From JBOGWP01 sp050693875 (GTDB lineage Bacteria; Actinomycetota; CADDZG01; JAHWKV01; JBOGWP01): a stretch of 19,428 bases of DNA. Positions 1 through 8,459 of the stretch are shown piece by piece. Position 1 is the stretch's first letter; every line of letters begins with the position of its first letter. Below the pieces are notes generated by a model. The model saw only the letters and a list, made by a program, of their open reading frames with translations. It was not told the DNA's origin and did not search any database. The translations under genes and the position numbers were made by a program. The stretch is from positions 1-19,428 of the forward strand of contig JBOGWP010000187.1 of the NCBI GenBank assembly GCA_050693875.1. The letters run 5' to 3'.

Positions 1-51
1 ACGACGAGCGCATCCGTCCCTACCATGAGCATCGGTGCCTCGCACCACAGG

Positions 52-92
52 AAGGGCCCTCCGGTGCTGGACAGGCATGGTGGAGGGCCCTT
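52..92. repeat. 11-bp perfect inverted repeat at the edge of the Rhs frame
   Basis: AAGGGCCCTCC at 52-62 is repeated as its exact reverse complement at 82-92, with a 19-base spacer. As RNA it would form a strong G+C hairpin, but no run of T follows on either strand. It lies just before the point (about 190-230) where recognisable YD repeats begin. It could be a factor-independent terminator of an upstream gene or a scar at a recombination junction. Confidence 0.5.
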
Positions 93-161
93 GCGCGTCA
101 GGGTCTGGGAGAGGCTGATCCACCGCCCCAAAAAGGGCAACCCGGAAGGCTGCCCCTGTGC

Positions 162-3100
162 TTGGTCATCAAGCTGGATGTCGCCCTACGGGGCCTACGT
201 CCTCAGCCCGAGTGTCGTCCTACACCCACCACCTACGGCCACGGCCCCGCCGGTCGGCCCACCTCGACCGTCGACCCCCGAGGCAACGTCGTCGGGGCCG
301 ACCCGGCGGCCTACCGCACCACCTACACGTACGACGATGCGGACCACCTGCTCACCGAGACGGACCCGCTCGGGCGAGTCACCCGCCACGAGTACGACGC
401 GGCGGGCAACAGGTGGAAGACCACCGACGCCGCCGGGAATGTGACCACGTTTACCTACAACGCCGCCAACGAGCTCATCGAGGAGACGCTCCCGGGCGGC
501 GCCAAGCAGACCTACGCCTACGACTCCCGCGGCCTGCTCGAGCGAGTGACCACGCCGCTCGGCTTTTCCACCACCTACACCTACGACGACGCCGGCCGGA
601 TGGCGACCATGGTCGACCCCCGGGGCAACGTTGCCGGCGCAGATCCCGCCGCCTTCCGCTGGACCTACGGCTACGACCCGAACGGCAACCGCGCCAGCGT
701 CCGCGACCCACTCGGCAAGACCACTTCGTACGAATACGACGTCCTCGACCGGCTCACGGTGGTGACGGACCCGCTCGGGCACGCCACACGCTACGAGTCG
801 GACGCCAACAACAACCAGACCAAGCTGACCGACGCCAACGGCGGGATCACCTCCTCGGTCTACGATCCCCTCGACCGGCTCACCTCGGTGACCGACCCGC
901 GGGGAAAGGTCACCACCTTCGGCTACCCCAACGCCAACCGCACCCGGACGACCACCCCGCTCGGCAACGCCACCACCTTCGTCTACGATGCCGACAACCG
1001 GATGACCTCGACGGTCGAGCCGCGGGGCAACGTCACCGGCGCCAACCCCGACGACTACCGGACCAGCTTCGAGTACGACCCGGCGGGCAACCGGGTCGCG
1101 GAGATCGACGCTCTGGGCAATCGCACCGCCGACACGTTCGACGCAGTCTCCAACCGGACCTCCCGCCTCGACGCCAACGCCAACCGGACCGGCTATGGCT
1201 TCGACGAGTTGAACCGCCTGCGCTCGGTGACCGCCCCGGACGGCGCCCTGACCTCTTACACTTACGACGCTCCCGGCAACCTGGTGACCCGCACCGACCC
1301 CAAGGGGCACGTCACCACCTACGGCTACGACGCCGACCGCCGCCTGACCAGCCTCACCTCCCCGATCGGGCAGCGCTGGAGCTACGAGTACGACCCCGCC
1401 GGCAACCGTACCAAGGTGGTCGACGCCGCGGGTAAGGCCACGCCCGCGGCGGGAGACGGCACCACCGCCTACACACTCGACGCCCTCGACCGCCTGCGGG
1501 GGATCAACTACTCCGACGCGACCCCCGAGGTCTCCTTCGACTACGACGACGCCAGCCGGCGCACCTCGATGACCGATGGGGCGGGGAGCGAGACCTACGG
1601 GTACGACCCGCTCGACCGCCTGACCTCGGTTACCAGGGCTTCGTCGAGCTTCTCCTACGGCTACGACCCTTCTGGCCACGTCACCCGCCGCACCTATCCC
1701 GACGGCACCTCGGTCGACTTCACCCACGACGACGACGGGCGGATGGACTCCGTCGTCACCGGCGGCGCCACCACCGCCTACGGCTACGACCCCGACGCCA
1801 ACCTCACCCAGATCACCCTCCCTGCCGCCAATGGCTACGCCGAGACCCGAAGCTACGACCGGTCGGGGCGCCTTACCGGGATCCGCACCGCCAAGGGGGC
1901 CTCCGTGCTCTCCGACCGCACCTACGCCCTCGACCGGGCAGGCAACCCGCTCTCGGTCAAGGACGCCACCCTCGCGCCCGCCCCCGCCACCACGCGGGTC
2001 TCGGTCTCGTCGTCAGGCCAGCAGGGCAACGGCGCCTCGGGCAACCCCTACCTGTCGATGTCGGGCGACGGCAGATACGTCGTCTTCGCCTCCTCCGCCA
2101 CCAACCTGGTCTCGGGCGACACCAACGGCGTGGACGACATCTTCCTGCGCGATCGCCAGACCGGCGCCACCACCCGGGTCTCGGTCTCCTCCTCGGGAGC
2201 CCAATCCAACGGGGTCTCCGACGACCCCAAGGTCTCCGCCGACGGGAGATACGTCGCCTTCCACTCCTCGGCCACCAACCTGGTCTCGGGGGACACCAAC
2301 GCCCAGCCCGACATCTTCGTTCGCGACACCGTGGCGGGCACCACCACCCGGGTCTCCACCACCGCAAGCGGGGGCCAGGCCACAAGGGAGAGCCACGACC
2401 CGGCGATCTCTTACGACGGCAAGGCGGTGGCGTTCTCCTCGGCGGCTACCAACCTGGTCTCCGGGGACACCAACGGCGTGAACGACATCTTCGTGAAGAC
2501 CCTGGCCAGCGGGGCGATCACCCGAGTCTCGGTCTCCTCCTCGGGCGCCCAGGCCGCCAAGGCCTCCACCGGCCCGGCAATCTCCGCCGACGGGCGCTTC
2601 GTGGCCTTCCGCTCCACCGCCACCAACCTGGTCACCGGCGACACCAACGGCTTCGCCGACATCTTCCTCCGAGACACCACCACCGCCACCACCGCCATGG
2701 TCTCGGTCTCCTCTTCAGGCGCGCTCGCGAACGGGGACTCCTCCGGGGTGACCATCTCCGGCGACGGGCGCTACGTCGGGTTCCGCTCCAACGCCACCAA
2801 CCTGGTCTCTGGCGACACCAACGCCGTGGACGACATCTTCCTCCGCGACACCGCCCTCTCCTCCACCACCCGGGTTTCGGCCTCCTCCACTGGCGCCCAG
2901 GGCAACGGCACCAGCTCCGAGCCCAACCTCTCCGCCGACGGGCGCACCATCGCCTTCCAGTCCGCCTCCTCCAACCTCATCACCGGCGACACCAACGGCG
3001 CCGCCGACATCTTCGTGCGCGACCCCGCCGGGGTGGTTACTCGGGTCTCGATCTCCTCCACCGGGGCGCAGAACCCCAACGCCTCCGCCGGCCCGTTCAT

Positions 3101-3974
3101 CTCCGCCGACGGCCGCTCGGTGGCCTTCTCGACCATCGGGGTGCTCGTCCCCGAGGACAGCAACGGGACCAAGGACGTCTTCGTGGCCAACCGGGCCTAC
3201 GACACCGAAGCGACCTACACCTACGACACCCAAGACCGCCTCGCCGACGTCTGCTTCGCAGGCGGGTGTCGCCAGGGGACCGACCCCTTCGTACGCTACA
3301 GCTACGACGCCGTCGGCAACCGCACCACCGAGGCCCGTCTGGCCGGCACCACCACCTACTCGTACAACGACGCCAATCAGCTGACCTCCACGACCGGACC
3401 TTCCGGGACGACCACCTACGGCTACGACCCCAACGGGAACGAGACCTCGGCGGGGGGGCGGGCCTTCACCTTCGACCTCGCCAACCGGCTGTCCACCACG
3501 ACCGACGCAGGTGCCACCACCAGCTATGCCTACGACGGTGGCGGGCGGCGCATCTCGGCGTCCTCGCCTTCCGGGACCACCAACGCCACCTGGGACCTGA
3601 ACTCCCCCCTGCCCCAGCTCGCCCTGGAGAAGGATGGCGCGGGGGCGATGCTGCGCCGCTACGCCTATGGACTCGACCTGGTCTCGATGACCACCCCCTC
3701 GGGGTCCTTCTACTACCACCACGACCGCATCGGCTCGGTGCGAAACCTCACCTCCTCCTCCGGCGCCACGGAGTGGAGCTATGCCTACGAGCCCTTCGGC
3801 ACGGCCCGGAGCGAGGTGAAGGTCGACCCCGCCGCCCCGGCCAACCCGATGCGCTTCGCCGGCGAGGCCCTGGACGACACCGGGCTGTATCACCTGCGGG
3901 CGAGGCAGCACGACCCCAAGACCGGGAGGTTCCTCTCCCTCGACCTCCCCAAGAGATCACCGACCCGTACGTAG
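162..3974 (+). CDS. Rhs/YD-repeat polymorphic toxin shell with inserted seven-repeat propeller
   Basis: Large Rhs-family protein whose YD repeats build a shell around a C-terminal toxin. YD repeats (TYTYDDAD, YGYDPNGN and similar) run from about residue 22 to 600. Seven tandem repeats of about 57 residues follow at about 609-1011, each with an RVSVSSSGAQ-type start, an SADGRYVAF strand and a DIFLRD end; this is the TolB/PD40-like propeller pattern. YD repeats then resume, and the conserved Rhs core (FAGEALDDTGLYHLRARQHD, then GRFLSLD) lies at the end. The annotated start is TTG at 162, but the frame is open back to position 3 and has no signal peptide, so the N-terminus is missing, remodelled or upstream of the window. 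The stop at 3972 follows an apparent one-base loss at 3946-3950: the true continuation (EITDPYVAQYVYVNNRPT, then VDPSGE) is in the next frame. The protein is probably exported or cell-surface associated; no secretion gene is present here. Confidence 0.88.
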   Translation: MVIKLDVALRGLRPQPECRPTPTTYGHGPAGRPTSTVDPRGNVVGADPAAYRTTYTYDDADHLLTETDPLGRVTRHEYDAAGNRWKTTDAAGNVTTFTYNAANELIEETLPGGAKQTYAYDSRGLLERVTTPLGFSTTYTYDDAGRMATMVDPRGNVAGADPAAFRWTYGYDPNGNRASVRDPLGKTTSYEYDVLDRLTVVTDPLGHATRYESDANNNQTKLTDANGGITSSVYDPLDRLTSVTDPRGKVTTFGYPNANRTRTTTPLGNATTFVYDADNRMTSTVEPRGNVTGANPDDYRTSFEYDPAGNRVAEIDALGNRTADTFDAVSNRTSRLDANANRTGYGFDELNRLRSVTAPDGALTSYTYDAPGNLVTRTDPKGHVTTYGYDADRRLTSLTSPIGQRWSYEYDPAGNRTKVVDAAGKATPAAGDGTTAYTLDALDRLRGINYSDATPEVSFDYDDASRRTSMTDGAGSETYGYDPLDRLTSVTRASSSFSYGYDPSGHVTRRTYPDGTSVDFTHDDDGRMDSVVTGGATTAYGYDPDANLTQITLPAANGYAETRSYDRSGRLTGIRTAKGASVLSDRTYALDRAGNPLSVKDATLAPAPATTRVSVSSSGQQGNGASGNPYLSMSGDGRYVVFASSATNLVSGDTNGVDDIFLRDRQTGATTRVSVSSSGAQSNGVSDDPKVSADGRYVAFHSSATNLVSGDTNAQPDIFVRDTVAGTTTRVSTTASGGQATRESHDPAISYDGKAVAFSSAATNLVSGDTNGVNDIFVKTLASGAITRVSVSSSGAQAAKASTGPAISADGRFVAFRSTATNLVTGDTNGFADIFLRDTTTATTAMVSVSSSGALANGDSSGVTISGDGRYVGFRSNATNLVSGDTNAVDDIFLRDTALSSTTRVSASSTGAQGNGTSSEPNLSADGRTIAFQSASSNLITGDTNGAADIFVRDPAGVVTRVSISSTGAQNPNASAGPFISADGRSVAFSTIGVLVPEDSNGTKDVFVANRAYDTEATYTYDTQDRLADVCFAGGCRQGTDPFVRYSYDAVGNRTTEARLAGTTTYSYNDANQLTSTTGPSGTTTYGYDPNGNETSAGGRAFTFDLANRLSTTTDAGATTSYAYDGGGRRISASSPSGTTNATWDLNSPLPQLALEKDGAGAMLRRYAYGLDLVSMTTPSGSFYYHHDRIGSVRNLTSSSGATEWSYAYEPFGTARSEVKVDPAAPANPMRFAGEALDDTGLYHLRARQHDPKTGRFLSLDLPKRSPTRT

Positions 3975-4668
3975 CGCAGTACGTCTACGTGAACAACCGC
4001 CCGACCGTGTTGGTAGACCCCTCCGGCGAGCGCGGGATGGCCCAACCGGTTGCGCGGCTGCTGGGAGTCCAATACGCGGGAGCCCGCGCCGCGGTGGAGT
4101 TCTTCCGCATCCGGCCCAGATCCGGATACGGGACGCTGGAGGCAAGTCTCTTCATCAAAGCGTGTCGCTCAGCTCGGATCTTCGAGGGTGACTGCCGGGA
4201 CTTTAGCCCCTACGCGGGTCCCACGAACGCCCGAGCGTTCATCAGCCTCAATGTGTCCAGCGGATCGGGCTTTCTTCGGGTCACCCCTCCTGCGCATACA
4301 TTCCCAACCGCCAATGCTTCGACGCTCTTCCGATCAGCCGCAGCATTATCGTAACGGCCGGCCTTCTTCGTCGAAACATGTTTTCGGTCAGTGAGAATTC
4401 CCAAGGCTTCGACTTGCGCTACGAGCTGGTGAACCCCGCCGCTGTCGCCTTGGCCGGCGTCGCAGCCTCCTACGTCCCGGCGATCTCTGGCAAACTGAGC
4501 TTCACCTTCCTGGCGGGTGGTGTCGTTGGTGTCAATCCATCTGGAGACCCGTATCCCTCCCTGGAGATCTACCAACGCCGTCCGGATGGAGGAATTGTAA
4601 CTCGCTTGCAAATAACGGAATCGAGCTCGGGCCCATTGTGTCTCATACCGGGGTTTCCGAGTTGCTAA
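3947..4668 (+). pseudogene. Detached C-terminal toxin tip of the Rhs protein (two frameshifts)
   Basis: This is the rest of the Rhs protein, split over two frames. From about 3947 to 4285 the frame reads QEITDPYVAQYVYVNNRPTV and then VDPSGE, the usual boundary between Rhs core and toxin. A tip domain follows that contains ARAFISLNVSSGSGFLRV. At the CCCC run at 4284-4287 one missing C would move the reading to a frame that continues PSCAYIPNRQCFDALPI, then NMFSVSENSQGFDLRYELV, LSFTFLAGGVVG and DPYPSLEIYQ, ending at a TAA at 4666. Adding one C at about 3946-3950 and one at 4284-4287 joins the protein into a single frame. I do not recognise the toxin activity. It has two Cys near the start of the last module and beta-rich character. 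It is either genuine decay or sequencing error in C-runs. Confidence 0.7.
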
Positions 4669-5126
4669 GAGAACGTCATTTTGCTCTCGCCGCTAGCGCT
4701 GCCCTGCTCCTGACGGCTTGCTTCCGAAGCGGGTTCGCCGATGTCCCCGTTGAGGCCGAGGCGACGACTGCAACACCTTTACAGCAGACACGATACGGGG
4801 TCGAGGCGGGGACGCTGGTTCTGCTTGAGGTCCTGCCTTCGAGTCACCTCCACGAGGTTGGCCCCACCGGTCGCTTTCGTTTCCGTCCCTACGAGCTGCA
4901 TCTCGCCTGCGATGGCTGGGTTCAGGTGCAAGAGTATTGGCAGTTTTGGACGATCCGGCGTCCATTCGTGCTCCAGGACGTGGCCGCCAGCCGGCAGGGG
5001 ACTTGTCCAGCCACCCTCCAACGCGGGTTATCGCGTCAGCCCGATCGCGGCGACATTGTGACGGTCAGTGTCATCGACGCTGACAACAATAATTGGGGTG
5101 TCCTCGTTTCTGAAATAAGCAACTGA
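4638..5126 (+). CDS. Small lipoprotein, candidate immunity or accessory protein for the Rhs toxin
   Basis: A 162-residue protein with a short basic N-terminus (RERH), a hydrophobic stretch and the lipobox LLTAC, so it should be lipidated at that Cys and anchored on the outer face of the membrane. The mature part is about 135 residues with many aromatic residues and Val, and likely beta-rich (YELHLACDGWVQVQEYWQFW). GTG at 4638 is the longest start. A TTG at 4662, overlapping the stop of the toxin tip (4666-4668), would give a more typical lipoprotein signal starting directly at LRERHFALAA, so I consider it equally likely. The overlap with the toxin tip suggests translational coupling. An immunity role is inferred only from this position; I recognise no family. 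Confidence 0.72.
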   Translation: MSHTGVSELLRERHFALAASAALLLTACFRSGFADVPVEAEATTATPLQQTRYGVEAGTLVLLEVLPSSHLHEVGPTGRFRFRPYELHLACDGWVQVQEYWQFWTIRRPFVLQDVAASRQGTCPATLQRGLSRQPDRGDIVTVSVIDADNNNWGVLVSEISN

Positions 5127-5633
5127 GGGGGGTTTTGCGCCCCAGAAGGAACGTGAATAGATGTTCACGCGATCACATGATTTATTGACCCGCAGCACCT
5201 GCTGTGCGTGTGAGCATGATGAGTCAGTCGACCGCGTAGGCCGTGGGGATGGGCTGGCCCGAAGCCACGCCGCTAGCTCGCCACCAAAAGGCTGAAGGAC
5301 AGCAAGCGGCTACAGGGGTTCGTCCGATCGCCCCGCCCTCGCGCCCCCAACGGGGTTCGGAAAGCAAGGGTGACGGGACCAATTGGCGTTTCGATCCCCG
5401 CCGTGACGACTACTGGCGAGTTTCGAGTCGGGACCGAGAGTTCGGGGAGGGGAAGCAGAAGCGGCGCGAGAGCGAGCTGATCCCGCCCTCCTTCCACGAC
5501 GCTCGCACTGTAGAGGTCGGGAGTCCGAATCTCCCTCCCTCTATCAGGGCATGTTCCCGAAAGAGCGTGCCGAGTGTTCATGAAACCCCCGCAGCCGCTG
5601 CTGTCCTTGTTTTCGAACAGGCGTTTGGACGCC
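5127..5633. other. Gene-free stretch between the Rhs locus and the transposase remnant
   Basis: I see no convincing gene here. Just after the lipoprotein stop are a weak hairpin (GGGG at 5127-5130 with CCCC at 5140-5143) and a perfect 6-bp inverted repeat, CGTGAA/TTCACG at 5152-5157 and 5164-5169. A tRNA T-arm look-alike occurs at 5519-5535 (GGGAG, loop TCCGAAT, CTCCC), but no matching anticodon arm or acceptor stem can be drawn around it. The minus-strand frame across 5273-5836 reads EIRTPDLYSASVV opposite this element, a type of peptide common among spurious predictions, so I do not call it a gene. Confidence 0.5.
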
Positions 5634-7397
5634 TCAAGGGTCCTGTTCGCCGGTCCCGGTCTCCGGATGTCGGCTTGGTGCTGATCTCGAACACGTTGAA
5701 GCCGACCTTGACGAGGGTCGGCTTGTTTGCTGTTGAGTTGGTGGCGCCGGTCCTGCCTCGATGACCTCGGCCCAAGTGCCGGTGCGGCGGCGGGCCCGCC
5801 ACCGCTTTGGCCGTTCAACGACCTCTCCGTGTTCATTGAGCCCGTGCTTGGCCTTGAAGCTGCGGATCCGGTCCAGGTTGTAGGCGGCGAGAGTGAAGGC
5901 GAGCAGCACGGTCTGCTTCACGACCCCCATCACCCGAAAGAACCCACGGCTCAGGTTGGTGAAGGCCCCCTTGAGCGCCGAGTTCGCCGACTCGACGACT
6001 TGCCTGCGTCCCATGCTGATCCGCCAGGCGGTGGTCCCGAACGTGATGGCCTGCCACCAGGGGAGCTCCTCGGGCATGGCGGTCAGGATGCCGTGGCAGC
6101 AACACCCGGCGTCCACGTCGACGAGCGGCACGGTCCGGGACTTGCGCATGGTCTTGGGGAACGCCCGGCTTCTCAGGAGCCCCGAGCAGAATGGGCAGCG
6201 CCACCGGGTAGCCCCGTCGGCGTCCGGACCGGCGTGCCGGGTGAGCCGCCACTGGGCGCGCTGGTTGAACTTGGCCTCGTACTCCAGCTTCTCCACCTCC
6301 GAGGCACCGCGGGGCGGGACCGGCAGGTCCCGCAGCTCAAGGGAAGCAAGGCCGAGAACAGCTGACCGTCGATCAGCAGCGCCTCGCCGGAGAACGGTTT
6401 CGTTCCCCGCTGATGAGTGACTGGCTGGAAGGTCTGGTGGATGCCCGCCTGGGCCAGGCGGTGATGGACGGTCCCGGGCTTGCGCAGCGAATAGCCGGGA
6501 TCCCAGACGACGTCGTCGATCGGATCGCCGCACCCTTTGGCCTCCAGGAGGTCGTCGACGACGGCCTGCCCGCGGTGCGTGCCGGCCGGCACGAGGGAGA
6601 AGGTGGTGATGACGCCGGGCACCTCCGGCCCGAGCGACGTCCGCTCAATCCCGTCGGACCAGCGTACGTCCCGTGCCTGAACAGCGAGGTGGAGCTCGTA
6701 GCCCACGTAGGGCCCTGCGGTCCGACTGTTTGTGGCTGAGCGGTGCCCGGCCCGGGCGTCCGGATCGACCGTGTACTGCTTGCGCCCGTCCGGCCCGATG
6801 GCCAGCACCTTTGCCTTCCGCACCCTCTTGCGCCGCAGAGCCGGCTCCTCCACGAGTTGGGTCTCGGCCGCCTCGCCGTCGCACTCCACGGTGGCGCTGT
6901 CGCCGCGCAGGGCGCCCCAGGTCTCCAGGTCGGTGCCGTCGACCGCCACCGACGACGAGGTCCGGAACCGGTTCGGCACCGAGGCGGCAGCGATCCGGTT
7001 GCCGAACCATGCTGCGTCGATCCTGAGGCCATCAACAACCGGGGCTTCCTCCAGGACCCTTGCACGGACTGACGAACAGCCGCTCAACCCGGTCGTAGGC
7101 CTCCTGCGGGTCCCACTCCACGACCCCCCCCAGGGACGCAAGCTGCTCAGCAGTGAGGGCGTTGAGCACCCGAGCGATCTCCACCAGGTGGCCCTGGTGG
7201 TGGCGGCGGAGGGCGTTCACCTGGGCCGCGACGAGGAACGCCTGCAGGGTCAAGACCCGGGGTCGCCCGACCCCGGACTCCAGCATCGGCGACAAGACCG
7301 CCAACACGCCGGACTTGTCGACGATGTGCCGGGCCGTCTGCAGGTCGGTCTCACCAGTCGGCCGGCCGCCGAAGGTGTCGATCGGCGCTCGCTTCAA
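5634..7397 (-). pseudogene. DDE transposase, broken by two frameshifts
   Basis: Transposase spread over three minus-strand frames. Part one (7397 to about 7065, TTG start) contains IDTFGGRPTGETDLQTAR and a helical region with GRPRVLTLQAF. Part two (about 7065-6355) has AVDGTDLETWG, GPYVGYELHLAVQ, WDPGYS and RGTKPFSGEALLIDGQLFS. Part three (about 6350-5634) has CPFC and GCCCHG metal-knuckle-like cysteines, VVESANSALKGAFTNLSRG and AYNLDRIRSF. The putative catalytic acids are Asp in AVDGTD, Asp in WDPGYS and Glu in VESANSALKG. One extra base near 7070 and one lost base near 6350 would explain the shifts; together they restore the original frame. The exact stop is uncertain because the last 40 residues look unlike protein. 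The first codon overlaps the stop of the upstream recombinase-like gene (TTGA), so the two were one transcription unit. Confidence 0.75.
5699..5724. terminator. 9-bp perfect hairpin at the 3' end of the transposase
   Basis: AAGCCGACC (5699-5707) and GGTCGGCTT (5716-5724) pair perfectly around an 8-base loop. A further copy of GTCGGCTTG lies nearby at about 5669-5677. Neither side has a long T-run, although the plus side is followed by GTTTGCTGTT. The position at the end of the leftward transposase remnant suggests a terminator or an element-end structure. Confidence 0.45.
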
Positions 7398-8332
7398 CGC
7401 TCACCCCGTAGCATCCGGGCGGCCTCGGCGTCCTCCAGCCGGGGCACGTAAGGCAGGAGGTCCGAGAGGACCGTTACGCCCTGCAAACCTGCGGCCGCAG
7501 CCAGCTCCGGGATCCGGGTCCCGGCGGTCAGGTGATGGAGCAGCCAGGTTGCCCGCAGCCGGGCGCCCGAGAGCGCCGGGTGGCCGAGGCCAACCTTGAA
7601 GTCCCCGGCCAGATTGCCCGCCCGGTTCCGGGACAAGGACTTCCCGCCGACTAAGAACTGATCACCGGCCGTGGCCGCGAGCTTGACCACGACGTGCTCC
7701 CAGCGGGCGAGCACCGGCACCCTTCGGGCCGCCGGGCCCCCGACCCGAACCAGGACGACTGGCCCACGGCAGATGACATCCTCAGCCAAGACGCGGGTGG
7801 ACCATCGGCCGTCCAGCCCGGCACCGGCCCCGAGAGCGATGAGTGCCTGCCCGGCCCGCAACCGAGCCGGTGTCGACTGGTGCAGGGCGTCGTCCCAGAG
7901 CTGCTCGAGCTCGGCGGTGGAGTAGGGAGCGGAGACCTGGCGGCGGTTGACTGCCTCAGGCCGCGGCTCCCAGGGGGCCTTCTTGGTGAGCAGCGGACCA
8001 AGGTGGCGGAGTCGAGCTCGGTAGGTGCCCCGGCTGCGGTCGTGCCGGATGCCCACGGAGATGAATCGCTCGACAGTATCCGGGTCGAGGATGGTCTCCC
8101 AGTTCAATCGCATCCCCTGGGAGAGGCACCAGGCGGCGATCTGCGTGAGCACGCGGACTGTGGTTGCAGCGGCCGATAATCCCATCGGCTGGAGGTCTAT
8201 GACGGCCGGGACGACGAAGTCCCGGAGCTGGCCGTGCCAAACGGCGGTCGAGACTGTGCGGGGCTCGTAGCGGTGGAGCCAGGCGTCCACCTGGTCCGGC
8301 GCCCTTCGGCGAAGGGCCGTACAGTGACTCAC
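7394..8332 (-). CDS. Tyrosine-recombinase-like protein of the mobile unit
   Basis: A 312-residue protein starting at GTG (8332-8330), with a GGAGG Shine-Dalgarno six bases upstream. The layout resembles tyrosine recombinases/integrases. An N-terminal helical DNA-binding half covers about residues 25-130 and includes RGTYRARLRHLGPLL. A catalytic-like half starts near 140 and holds GAGAGLDGRWSTRVLAEDV. The late motif SGARLRATWLLHHLTAGT (Arg258/Arg260) corresponds to the HxxR region, and DLLPYV places a Tyr at about 295. The usual R-H-R-Y set is not clearly complete, so it may be a diverged or regulatory version. It overlaps the transposase by four bases and is divergent from an AlpA-like protein, an arrangement typical of a mobile element. 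Transcription probably starts at the promoter near 8407-8441, which leaves a leader containing a hairpin. Confidence 0.68.
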   Translation of the reverse strand: MSHCTALRRRAPDQVDAWLHRYEPRTVSTAVWHGQLRDFVVPAVIDLQPMGLSAAATTVRVLTQIAAWCLSQGMRLNWETILDPDTVERFISVGIRHDRSRGTYRARLRHLGPLLTKKAPWEPRPEAVNRRQVSAPYSTAELEQLWDDALHQSTPARLRAGQALIALGAGAGLDGRWSTRVLAEDVICRGPVVLVRVGGPAARRVPVLARWEHVVVKLAATAGDQFLVGGKSLSRNRAGNLAGDFKVGLGHPALSGARLRATWLLHHLTAGTRIPELAAAAGLQGVTVLSDLLPYVPRLEDAEAARMLRGER

Positions 8333-8361
8333 GTCGGACCTCCTACGAAGGGTCCGGCCAA

Positions 8362-8391
8362 GCCCCGGGGTGTTACCAGCACCGCCGGGGC
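8362..8391. promoter_or_regulatory. Hairpin in the 5' leader of the recombinase-like gene
   Basis: GCCCCGG (8362-8368) pairs with CCGGGGC (8385-8391). The inner GGTG (8369-8372) pairs with CACC (8380-8383), leaving one bulged base and a 7-base loop. It lies between the leftward promoter and the Shine-Dalgarno site of the 8332 start, so it would be transcribed as leader RNA. It has no U-tract. It could be an attenuator, an mRNA-stabilising structure or a DNA element. Confidence 0.45.
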
Positions 8392-8406
8392 CTCTTCTCT
8401 GCCTAC

Positions 8407-8441
8407 GTTCGTATACTAGCCGGTCAAGGGCCGACTGTCAA
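8407..8441 (-). promoter_or_regulatory. Sigma-70-type promoter reading left into the recombinase-like gene
   Basis: On the minus strand TTGACA (8436-8441) is followed after exactly 17 bases by TAGTAT, a four-of-six match to the -10 consensus. It would start transcription near 8400, about 70 bases before the GTG start at 8332. The -10 box overlaps the GTATAC palindrome at 8411-8416, so a protein bound there would block the polymerase. Confidence 0.6.
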
Positions 8442-8452
8442 CCTTTGTATAC
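8411..8452. promoter_or_regulatory. Paired GTATAC sites, candidate operators
   Basis: GTATAC occurs at 8411-8416 and again at 8447-8452, 36 bases apart, both within the context TTYGTATACT. The left copy overlaps the leftward -10 box. The right copy overlaps TATACT, a good -10 box ending seven bases before the ATG of the AlpA-like gene, which would make that transcript nearly leaderless. The neighbouring AlpA-like protein is the natural candidate to bind both. Confidence 0.45.
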
Positions 8453-8459
8453 TTTCCTC

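Noticed and set aside
195..1727. Long minus-strand frame opposite the Rhs gene
   Set aside because: It is the antisense of YD repeats; its Val/Gly/Arg-rich repetitive sequence mirrors the real gene and has no domain of its own.
1985..3195. Regular repeats suggesting a CRISPR array
   Set aside because: The period of about 171 bases is a coding repeat in frame, with variation typical of protein repeats and no short identical repeats with unique spacers.
2715..3911. 398-residue minus-strand frame opposite the Rhs propeller
   Set aside because: Antisense shadow of the repeated propeller and core; GGGG/VGVA-type composition only.
3946..3960. Programmed -1 frameshift at the end of the Rhs core
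   Set aside because: The zero-frame codons CTC CCC AAG do not form an X-XXY-YYZ slippery heptamer and no following pseudoknot is evident; a lost base is simpler.
5450..5545. tRNA gene or tRNA 3' fragment
   Set aside because: Only a T-arm-like stem-loop at 5519-5535 is present; no anticodon arm, D-arm or complementary acceptor strand can be drawn, so it cannot be called a tRNA.
5273..5836. 187-residue minus-strand frame containing EIRTPDLYSASVV
   Set aside because: This type of peptide is common among spurious predictions opposite T-arm-like sequence; the rest has no recognisable domain and overlaps the transposase end.
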